NCBI RefSeq assembly: GCF_029784135.1
Contig: NC_073745.1
Span: 106,216,365 to 106,280,364 of the forward strand
Direction: 5' to 3'
Length of the DNA: 64,000 bases
Origin: Toxorhynchites rutilus septentrionalis
Lineage: Eukaryota; Arthropoda; Insecta; Diptera; Culicidae
Each line of letters opens with the position of its first letter. The stretch's first letter is position 1. Both the position numbers and the translations under genes were made by a program. Below the pieces are notes generated by a model. The model had not been told where the DNA came from. It ran no database searches and was given only the letters and a program-made list of their open reading frames with translations. Below, piece by piece: positions 55,499 through 64,000 of the stretch.

Positions 55499-56406
55499 AT
55501 GAGTTTTACTTTCGGTAACCCGGTTGCGAGCGTTGCGCCAACGATGGGCACCACCAATCCAGTGACGACCGCCAGTACTGGTTTCGGATTTGGCGCGTCT
55601 ACATTCGGAGTTCCGGCTCTACCACGTCTGCTGCAGCTGCTACCTCATCTAGTGCTCCGACACTTAGTTTCGGTGCAGGTCTTACAGCTACAACTTCGGT
55701 CACAGCAGCATCTACAGCAGCCGGTCAATTAACGTTGGGAAGTTTCACCGCTTCAAATCCAGCAGCTCAGTCGGCGGCAAATTTGACAACGACCACGCAA
55801 ACAACTCAGTCATCTTCGGTATCCGGTACACAGCTGAACTTCTGTCAGTTGGAAGAATTCATAAACAAATGGACGCTCGAATTGGAGGAACAGGAGAAGA
55901 TTTTTACTAACCAAGCTACCCAGGTGAACGCTTGGGATAAACTTTTGTTGGGCAATGGCGAAAAAATAGTTGCCCTCAATGAGGCTGTCGAGAAGGTGAA
56001 GGCCGAGTAAGATGCAATGGAGCAGGAGCTAGAATTCGTCACTGCTCAGCATACCGATTTGGAGGAGTGTATTATACCGCTCGAGGAGGAACTTTCCAAA
56101 ATCGTTCAGGTTGATATCGAACGAGGCCAAACTTATTCAATGGCGGAAACATTAGACTCGCAGCTCAAACAAATGTCCGAGGATCTCAAGGAAGTGATTG
56201 AACATTTAAACGAGTCGAACAAATACTCCGATCCGAGCGATCCTTTGGTGCAGATTGGAAAGATACTAAATGCTCACATGAATTCTCTACAATGGATTGA
56301 ATCATCCACCTCCAGCATAACCACCCGTTTGGAGGAAATTGGTGAAATGCACGATACACTGAGGAAGGATAACGAGCGATCATTTCGGTTGAATTATGAC
56401 AATTAA
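55499..56406 (+). pseudogene. Nup62: Nup62-like pseudogene (U9)
   Basis: Both array-wide lesions are present (TAA at 56008-56010). Private L to I in EEQEKIFTN. Confidence 0.9.
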
Positions 56407-56967
56407 AACTCGACATAGTTGGTATTTCAATAAAGATATGTAAATGTTGAAATTAATGTTCTTCTTTTTCATTCAATGATGTTACGCACATTCCACATTA
56501 TAAGCATTGTTCCAACAGTGATCGTCATTTGCTTGTGCTCCCCGATGAGGAAAAAATCGAGTGCGAGTTTTGCCACAAAAAGTTCATCGATTCCGGATAT
56601 TTCCTTAGCATTGGCAGATAAATTACTGAGGCACAAATGGTTTCGGCCGAATTTTCTGATTTGACAATACACATCCTTCCTTTAGAACACTTTTCAAACC
56701 ATTGAACAATTAAAAAATACCGAACAAAACCAAAAACGTTTTCGTTACATTTTTCGTCAATAGTATTTTTTCATTTTACACATTTTACACCATATAAAAT
56801 CATACACATAATAATGTCAGAAAGAAAAATGATGCAAAAGTAGGCCGAAAGCTTTTTCCTTGCATTTTGATTCGATCAAAGAAAGCATTGTATGTATGGA
56901 ATAACAATGCTCACTGAAGGTTATAACAACAAGAAAAGAGCAAGTAATATAACCTTCAGCCAGGAAA

Positions 56968-57513
56968 ATGAAGCAAATGACCTTCAAGCCAAGGATTCCC
57001 ACAGGATTAGGAGGCCCCAAAAGTTCTCGGGCCTACCAGGAAGCAGGAGGAGATGGAGGTGGACCAAAAAAAGATCGCTTTCCAGTCGAACCAGCCCACA
57101 ATAAGAAGTACATCTATCCAGATGTGGATTGGATCGAAGATGAAATTCCGCCACCACTTGTGCCGAGCGATAGACCCCAGGTATGGTTTTGGAGCATTGC
57201 TCATTCGAACATGAATTTTATCGAGAATGAAAGGCCGCCGCCGTTGGTTCCCAATGACACATATCTTCGGGCTGACGACGAGGATGTGTTCGATTGGGAA
57301 CCAACTAATTTTTCAGAAATCGAAGATGCCATATTCAGGAAGATGAAAGCTGAAAGAAGTCTTTGGAATATTAGGGCCGAAAATGAAAAATTGAAACAGG
57401 AGAATGAAAAGCTGAAGGCAACGAAAGGAGTGAGTCTCCTAAATTGTTGCTGTTCTAGCTTATTGTTGTGCATGATAGGCGTGGTGGCGAGGGCGGCTTT
57501 TAATTATTTTTAG
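56968..57513 (+). CDS. 181-aa tail-anchored coiled-coil ORF (U9)
   Basis: Open; D83N (NMNFIEN) shared with U10, and a private V-to-A (ARAAFNYF). Confidence 0.5.
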   Translation: MKQMTFKPRIPTGLGGPKSSRAYQEAGGDGGGPKKDRFPVEPAHNKKYIYPDVDWIEDEIPPPLVPSDRPQVWFWSIAHSNMNFIENERPPPLVPNDTYLRADDEDVFDWEPTNFSEIEDAIFRKMKAERSLWNIRAENEKLKQENEKLKATKGVSLLNCCCSSLLLCMIGVVARAAFNYF

Positions 57514-57723
57514 AATTAATAATTAAGGATGTTTTGTTTTTGTTACGTGTTGTAGAGTTTATTTTAGCTCCTGTTATATTTTTAGATGATTTTTTGGGTT
57601 TTTGGGTTTATTAACTAATTACTTATTTATTATTATTAAATTTTTTAATTGAATTTTTCAAAATGAAAGCCATCAAATCATGTTTTATAATGCATTGTAG
57701 TTTTAGTGGAATTGTATTAAATA

Positions 57724-58045
57724 GGAGGAACTTTCCAAAATCGTTCAGGTTTATATCGAACGAGGCCAAACTTATTCAATGGCGGAAACATTAGACTCGC
57801 AGCTCAAACAAATGTCCGAGGATCTCAAGGAAGTGATTGAACATTTAAACGAGTCGAACAAATACTCCGATCCGAGCGATCCTTTGGTGCAGATTGGAAA
57901 GATACTAAATGCTCACATGAATTCTCTACAATGGATTGAATCATCCACCTCCAGCATAACCACCCGTTTGGAGGAAATTGGTGAAATGCACGATACACTG
58001 AGGAAGGATAACGAGCGATCATTTCGGTTGAATTATGACAATTAA
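57724..58045 (+). pseudogene. Nup62: Nup62-like pseudogene, 3' third (U10)
   Basis: Retains the last 106 codons of the Nup62-like frame (from EELSKI on), starting at the deletion junction. It has no promoter or start of its own. Confidence 0.9.
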
Positions 58046-58599
58046 AACTCGACATAGTTGGTATTTCAATAAAGATATGTAAATGTTGAAATTAATGTTC
58101 TTCTTTTTCATTCAATGATGTTACGCACATTCCACATTATAAGCATTGTTCCAACAGTGATCGTCATTTGCTTGTGCTCCCCGATGAGGAAAAAATCGAG
58201 TGCGAGTTTTGTCACAAAAAGTTCATCGATTCCGGATATTTCCTTAGCATTGGCAGATAAATTACTGAGGCACAAATGGTTTCGGCCGAATTTTCTGATT
58301 TGACAATACACATATCCTTCCTTTAGAACACTTTTCAAACCATTGAACAATTGAAAAATACCGAACAAAACCAAAAACGTTTTCGTTACATTTTTCGTCA
58401 ATAGTATTTTTTCATTTTACACCATATAAAATCATACACATAATAATGTCAGAAAGAAAAATAATGCAAAAGTAGGCCGAAAGCTTTTTCCTTGCATTTT
58501 GATTCGATCAAAGCAAGCATTGTATGTATGGAATAACAATGCTCACTGAAGGTTATAACAACAAGAAAAGAGCAAGTAATATAACCTTCAGCCAGGAAA

Positions 58600-59145
58600 A
58601 TGAAGCAAATGACCTTCAAGCCAAGGATTCCCACAGGATTAGGAGGCCCCAAAAGTTCTCGGGCCTACCAGGAAGCAGGAGGAGATGGAGGTGGACCAAA
58701 AAAAGATCGCTTTCCAGTCGAACCAGCCCACAATAAGAAGTACATCTATCCAGATGTGGATTGGATCGAAGATGAAATTCCGCCACCACTTGTGCCGAGC
58801 GATAGACCCCAGGTATGGTTTTGGAGCATTGCTCATTCGAACATGAATTTTATCGAGAATGAAAGGCCGCCGCCGTTGGTTCCCAATGACACATATCTTC
58901 GGGCTGACGACGAGGATGTGTTCGATTGGGAACCAACTAATTTTTCAGAAATCGAAGATGCCATATTCAGGAAGATGAAAGCTGAAAGAAGTCTTTGGAA
59001 TATTAGGGCCGAAAATGAAAAATTGAAACAGGAGAATGAAAAGCTGAAGGCAACGAAAGGAGTGAGTCTCCTAAATTGTTGCTGTTCTAGCTTATTGTTG
59101 TGCATGATAGGCGTGGTGGCGAGGGCGGTTTTCAATTATTTTTAG
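58600..59145 (+). CDS. 181-aa tail-anchored coiled-coil ORF (U10)
   Basis: Open; as U9 but with ARAVFNYF. The last copy in the array and still unbroken. Confidence 0.5.
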   Translation: MKQMTFKPRIPTGLGGPKSSRAYQEAGGDGGGPKKDRFPVEPAHNKKYIYPDVDWIEDEIPPPLVPSDRPQVWFWSIAHSNMNFIENERPPPLVPNDTYLRADDEDVFDWEPTNFSEIEDAIFRKMKAERSLWNIRAENEKLKQENEKLKATKGVSLLNCCCSSLLLCMIGVVARAVFNYF

Positions 59146-59821
59146 AATTAATAATTAAGGATGTTTTGTTTTTGTTACGTGTTGTAGAGTTTATTTTAGC
59201 TCCTGTTATATTTTTAGATGATTTTTTGGGTTTTTGGGTTTATTAATTAATTACTTATTCATTATTATTCAATTTTTTAATTGAATTTTTCAAAATGAAA
59301 GGCATCAAATAATATTTTATAATGCATTGTAGTTTTAGTGGAATTGTATTAAATATAACATTTTACGAACAATGATAGGGTTTTTATGCCTTTTTGAGAG
59401 AGAACGTTTGTGTTGTTCTACTCACAGAAGCTTTTCCCTATTCAAAAAGATAAAGATTTTAGATGATTTTTCGAGGTTTTTTAGTTTTTAGTCTGGTTGA
59501 GGTTTTTAGGTTTGGTAATTAATTATTTATTCATTGCTATTTAAGTTTTTAATTGAATTTAATAACATTTAAAGAGAAATGATAGGGTTTTTATGCCTCT
59601 CTGAGAAAGAATATTAGTATTGTTCTACTCACAGAGGCTTTTCCCTATTCATAAACAAGACCAATTCTTGAATGTTGAAAAAAAATATGATTGATTTCAA
59701 ATAAAACCTTTAAAAATGTATTCCATTTTGTTTTATTATAATAATTTGCACTAGTCCCTCCAAATGCAAATATCATTTGAAGGGTTTGTTGTCTGGCGTA
59801 TTATGCTTTTTTGTTTTCAAA

Positions 59822-61400
59822 ACAATCAAATCTCTCTTTATCTCTTTCTCTTCAACTTTTCAAGTCTCTTCATATCTATATCTTTCTATATCTTTATCAT
59901 CTCTTCATCTATTCATCTCTTCATCTTCTGATCTCTTGATCTTTTTACATCTTTGTCTCTTTTCGCCTTATCTCTTCACCTCATTTATCTCTTTCTCTCT
60001 TTATCTCTGTATCTCTGTATCTTTTTATCTCTTTATCTCTTTATCTTTCTGTCTTTCTTTTTTCATCTTTTTTTTTCTCAATTTATCTCCATCTCTTCAT
60101 CTCATTTTTATTTTCTCACTTTCGCACTTTGCCACTTTTTCACATTCTCACTTTATTATTTTCATCATTTTACTCACTTTCTTACACCCACTTTCACACT
60201 TTCCAACATTCGCTCTTTTTCACTTTCTCACTTTTTTACTTCCGAATTTTCACGCTTTAACATTTTATCACTTTCACACTTTCACATTTTCTCACTTTCG
60301 CACTTTCACACTTTTGCAATTTCTCACTATCATACTTTCTCACTTCCACACTTTCACATTTCCTCACTTTCACAATTTCTTAATCTCGCACTTTCACATT
60401 TTCTCACTTTCACGCTTTCTCACTTTCTCACTCTCACACTTTCTCACTTTTTCGCTTTCACACTTCCACAATTTCGAACTTTTTCACTTTCTCACTCTCG
60501 CACTTTCACTTTTTCTAATTTTCACACTTTCTCAATTTTTCATTGGCTCACTCGCACTTTCACACTTTTTCACTTTTTCACTTCGGTACTTTCACTTTCT
60601 CGCTTTCAAAATTTCTCATTTTCGCACATTCACACTTTTCCAATTTCTCACTTTCTCAATGCCACTTTCATATTTTTTCACTTTCTCACTTCAGCACACT
60701 TTCTCGCTTTAATACTCTCTCTTTTTTTCACTTTTTCACGTTCGTATCTTTACACTTGTCCACTTTTTCACCCTCAATTTCACACTTTCTCACTTCCGCA
60801 CTTTTACACTTTCTCATTTACTCAATTCTTCACTTTCTCACTTTCGTACATTCACACTTTCTCACTTTATCACTTCCGCACTTTCAATACTTTTTCACTT
60901 CCGCACTTTCACACTTTCTCACTTTTTCGCTTCCGCACATTCACAATTTCTCACTTTTTCACTTCCGAACTCTCATAATTTCTCACTTTCACATTTTCAC
61001 ACTTTCTCACTCCCACTTTCACACTTTCTCACTTTCTTCTCATACTTTCTCCTTTTTTCACTTCCTCACTTCCGCACTTTCACGTTTTCTCATTTTTAAA
61101 CATTCTCAATTCACCACTTTCACACTTTTACACTTTCTCACTTCCGCACTTTCACAATTTCACACTTTCTCGCTTTTTCGCTTTAGCACTTTCATAATTT
61201 CTCACTTTCTCACTTCCGCACTTGCATACTTTCTCCTTTTTCCACTTTCTCATTTCTGCACTTTCAGATTTTCACACTTTCTCTATTTATCACTTTCTCA
61301 CTACGACTTCCGCTCTTCCACACTTTTTCACTTTCTCTCTTCCGCACTTCCACACTCTCTCACTTTCCTGTTTTCTCTCTTTCTCACTTTCACTTTCTCA
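59822..61400 (+). repeat. Extended pyrimidine tract (U10), about 1.6 kb
   Basis: The left 350 bp has TCTCTTTATC-type decamers as in the other units. The remainder is dominated by degenerate CACTTTCTCACTTCCG and TTTCACACTTTCTCA blocks. It yields spurious frames of 296-341 codons in all three + frames, which is a product of the period and the lack of purines. Confidence 0.9.
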
Positions 61401-61473
61401 AGTGCGTGTGACATTGAAGCAAAAAGGTTTTGATCAGATGTGGGAATACGGCGAGTGCGATAATGTTCCCCAG

Positions 61474-62174
61474 TTAAGGCAATATTCTTGTCTAGAAATT
61501 TGAAAAAATCAAAAATTTTTCTTCATATTCAAGAATATACCCTAGAAAAGACTTATCGAAAATCCCACTATTTACCGAGATTGAGACATTTTAGTGATGC
61601 GGTATCTAATCTGGTACGGCCATAACATTGAACTTGAAACGCGTTTCTCTCGAAACTAGTTTTTTTCAAATTGGCGTACACGATATCTCAAGTTCTACTG
61701 AACCGATTCATGTCGAACTTATATGAATACAATCTGTATGTATCTCTCTACCGCAAGAACCTCTGAAAAATAATATTTTTTAAATTTTACTATTTTTAGA
61801 AAATCGGAAAACGTTAGAAAAAACGTTTTAAAGCGCATTTTGGTTTTCAAACGGCCGCCATTTGTCAAAAACGATGCTTTTGAATTGTCCGAGGTTCAAG
61901 CGATAGCGGTACTGATTCTGTTCGATTTTTTTTTGTTTCAGATAACCAGAAGGGCTGGGATCGTGTACGCCATGGCATAACTTTTTTTTGGACTACTTCA
62001 CTTCATCAGCTTGTAACTATTCTAGTTATGAATATTTTTTCTCCGTTTAATGTTTGTTTTATTTTAAAAAAATAGATGAACAAATAGTAATATAATGGAT
62101 TGTAAAAATACTCTGTAAAAAAATTGTAAAAAAACGTCAGAAATTCGTGTCTCTACACAAGAATACCCCCTTAA
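61474..62174. mobile_element. piggyBac-like MITE, TTAA target
   Basis: Flanked by TTAA at 61474-61477 and 62171-62174. Imperfect terminal inverted repeats: GGCAATATTCTTGTCTAGA on the left, and GGGGGTATTCTTGTGTAGA as the reverse complement of the right end. No coding capacity. TTAA duplication is the hallmark of piggyBac-type transposition. Confidence 0.75.
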
Positions 62175-62255
62175 GGGTTTTTATTGCCTCTTTCAAGGCC
62201 TCAGAGGTGTGTGCCGGTTCATTGTAATGCTGTAATATCGCTTTCGTGCCTATTA

Positions 62256-63026
62256 GGCCATGTTCTCACTGCAGCGGGGCGTCAACGTGGCGTTGTAGGG
62301 TTCAGTGTTCAACGCTTACCTTACATTAATGATTTGTGTACATGGAAATATACTTACCTTAATATTTTACAGATCTTGTGTTAGAGACAGACATAGGATG
62401 TCTGGCAACCTGGCTGAGTTTGGTGACCCAAGAAGAAAGGAGATATGTTAGAGACTACGAAGCAACACGGATGTACACGGCGTGCTCTGGATATGTGCAG
62501 TGTTTGAGAGTGACTTATTGTTCTAATAAAAGGAAGTTTAACTAAATAAATACTTTGTGTTAATCACTACAGGCGTGAGCGGGGCGTGTTCACTTCTCGC
62601 AACGATATTTTAATTCACTCATATTGCACCGTGCCAGCGGCGTGTCTTCGGCGTGTTTTATGCAAATTGTTAATGTGTGTTTTTGAATGAAAAAATGAAA
62701 ATTGATTTATTTTTAAATATTCCAACATCGTTGGACGTATCCGGGACAAAAATCGGACGGTGAAAAACGTAACAATTAAAAAAACGAAACGCGACAAATT
62801 AAAATTATGTCACTACTACAAACAAACATATGCAAAAGAGAAGCGGAGAAGTACAAATATCGCTGGCGTGAAGTGTTTTCGTTTGCACGCCAGCCACACG
62901 CCAAAACCACGCTCACGACACGTCAGCCTGGTGTGAACACATCGGTAAGAACACACACGATTAATCGTAAGTATCGCACGCCCCGCCCAAGCCACGCTGA
63001 CGCCCCGCTACAGTGAGAACAAGGCC
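62256..63026. mobile_element. PIF/Harbinger-like MITE, TTA target
   Basis: 771 bp with inverted repeats of about 35 bp: GGCCATGTTCTCACTGCAGC on the left, GGCCTTGTTCTCACTGTAGC as the reverse complement of the right. Target duplication TTA (62253-62255 and 63027-63029). Three-base TTA/TAA duplications are typical of PIF/Harbinger. Internal frames are short and unconvincing. Confidence 0.75.
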
Positions 63027-63059
63027 TTATCGTTTTTCTATCAACGTGAAGTTAAATTT

Positions 63060-63270
63060 TGTCATTTGTTGTCGGTAACGATCTGTACTCACCGTTTCAT
63101 CAAGTTTTTATTGTTTACTAGCTGACCCGGCTAACTTCGTCCGGCACAGAATGGATTTTCTGTTATGAATACTTTTAATCATTCACGTTTTGGAAATCAT
63201 TCACGTTTTCTTAATAAGCGAACGCTCACAATTCTCGTTCAAGATTCTTCAATCACTTGCAAATAACATG
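63060..63270 (+). repeat. Remnant of the array spacer
   Basis: Matches the spacer of the units: TTTGTTGTCGGTAACGATCT, the ACTAGCTGACCCG motif and the AATCATTCACGTTTTC block (partly duplicated). It lacks about 125 bp containing the hairpin. Confidence 0.8.
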
Positions 63271-63725
63271 TTTCTCCGTTACATGGAATACGTGTTTGAT
63301 ATAAAAAAATTATAAAATAAAGACAACTCAAATCGAACTTTTTTTTCTCGAGTTTTGCGTTCACCAACACATTTGGTGATCCATTTTTATTCATGTGAAC
63401 TTCAAACATCAAATGGACTAACAGCGCTTATCACGATGTAGTTGTAGAACATATGACAATTCAATTTTCGGAATTTTATCGTTTTCCTTCAGTGTTTTAT
63501 GAAAATTTTTAATTGTCATGTTTGGTTCGGATATGGTTGGTTGAAATATGTATGATGTTTTTATGGAATCCTCCTTCCCCTTCCAGAGAAGGGAGAGATG
63601 TCATACCATCATAGGAACATTTATTGAAGGAGGGCAGTTTCGGACGGGGACAATTTCAGACGAGGCTTGTAAAAAAATAAGTGGTATAATTTTCAACCAA
63701 ATTAAAAACATAAGTAAGTTAGCAG
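63271..63725. other. Right flank, no recognised gene
   Basis: AT-rich, with no supported gene. The frame at 63548-63748 runs into the SINE and has no domain. The sequence around 63560-63640 (CCTTCCAGAGAAGGGAG) looks like part of a dispersed repeat. Confidence 0.4.
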
Positions 63726-64000
63726 TGCTCCCGTGGCCGAGTGGTTAGCGTCACAACTAACATGCCGGGTGTTCGGGTTCGATTCCCGTTCTGGTCGGGG
63801 GAATTTTTCGTCAAAGAAATTGCCTCCGTCTTGCACTGTGGTCACGCGTATTCTAGAGCTTGCCACTCAGAATGCATTCAAGGCGTGTTATTTGGCATAG
63901 AAATCTCAACTAAGTACTAATAAAAATGACGCAAGTAATACTACGTTGAGACGGCGAAGTTCCTCTAGGAACGTTAGTGCCATTGAAGAAGAAGAAGAAG
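63726..64000 (+). mobile_element. tRNA-derived SINE, Feilai-like, to window end
   Basis: Begins with a tRNA-like head holding an A box (TGGCCGAGTGGTTAGCGTC) and a B box (GGTTCGATTCCC). A tRNA-unrelated body follows (including GTTGAGACGGCGAAGTTCC and AACGTTAGTGCCA), ending in (GAA)n. This layout resembles the Feilai SINE of Aedes. The 3' target duplication lies outside the window. It should not be called as a functional tRNA. Confidence 0.85.

Larger units (their letters stand above)
55220..57723 (+). repeat. Array unit U9 (truncated, 2504 bp)
   Basis: Ends abruptly at 57723 within the AT-rich 3' region, losing the second half (pyrimidine tract, spacer). It is fused directly to the middle of the next unit's Nup62 sequence. 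Confidence 0.95.
57724..61400 (+). repeat. Array unit U10 (5'-truncated, last unit)
   Basis: Starts within the Nup62 coiled-coil region. The 3' part (from about 59160) is more diverged than in other units. Its pyrimidine tract is about three times longer (about 59822-61400). The usual spacer is not contiguous; a remnant appears at 63060-63270 beyond two MITEs. Confidence 0.9.

Noticed and set aside
59777..61433. Long + strand frames of 296-341 codons rich in Phe, Leu, Ser and His (also similar frames in every unit)
   Set aside because: They lie in pyrimidine decamer repeats and are open in several frames because stop codons need purines; low-complexity artefact.
62381..62575. Solo LTR inside the Harbinger-like MITE (TGTTAGAGAC ... 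CACTACA with AATAAA)
   Set aside because: Start and end look LTR-like, but I could not find a matching target duplication, so it is not called.
63726..63800. Functional tRNA gene
   Set aside because: A and B boxes are present but the sequence continues into a SINE body with a GAA tail; no proper acceptor stem closes.

Overview
The window looks like an insect genome, most likely a culicine mosquito of the Aedes group. Evidence: a tRNA-derived SINE with a GAA-repeat tail at the right edge that resembles the Aedes Feilai family, short introns of 60-80 nt with canonical splice sites, an I-clade LINE with an RNase H domain, and Ty1/copia and Ty3/gypsy retrotransposons. No bacterial-type gene organisation is present. 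The species call is an inference from repeat families.

Layout. (1) 1-4321: AT-rich flank with three diverged copies of a small intron-bearing unit (one on +, two on -), a foldback repeat and a 60-bp tandem duplication. (2) 4322-28148 and 47383-61400: a head-to-tail array of ten copies (U1-U10) of a composite unit of about 3.9 kb. Each full unit carries, in order, a 92-codon open frame with a dynein-like motif, a nucleoporin Nup62-like sequence, a relic of a C2H2 zinc finger, a 181-codon ORF for a putative tail-anchored coiled-coil protein, two copies of a palindromic AT-rich motif, a strand-asymmetric pyrimidine tract of (TCTCTTTATC)-type decamers, and a conserved spacer containing a hairpin. 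U1 has an intact 303-codon Nup62-like frame. Every copy with the relevant region from U2 to U9 shares the same 1-nt deletion and the same CAA-to-TAA nonsense change, so the array expanded from an already broken copy. The 181-codon ORF is open in every complete unit. U1 contains a 500-N assembly gap.

(3) 28149-47382: a nested transposon stack inside U6. A dead I-clade LINE (about 6 kb without its insertions, 8-bp target duplication) has been hit by four later insertions: an unclassified element X (923 bp) in the last codons of ORF1, a Ty1/copia element with two LTRs that look identical and an intact 1302-codon gag-pol, a second and internally expanded copy of element X (2030 bp), and a Ty3/gypsy element on the minus strand whose pol is broken. 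Each insertion can be removed by eye using its target-site duplication, which rejoins the LINE reading frame. (4) The array also carries a tRNA-derived SINE (U4) and a hAT-like MITE with an 8-bp duplication (U5).

(5) 61400-64000: right flank with a TTAA-flanked piggyBac-like MITE, a TTA-flanked Harbinger-like MITE, a remnant of the unit's spacer, and the Feilai-like SINE. Apart from the intact U1 Nup62 copy, the 181-codon ORF family and the copia gag-pol, nothing here looks like an intact protein gene. The window's main interest is the array itself: a multi-kilobase satellite built from pieces of several host genes that keeps one open frame.
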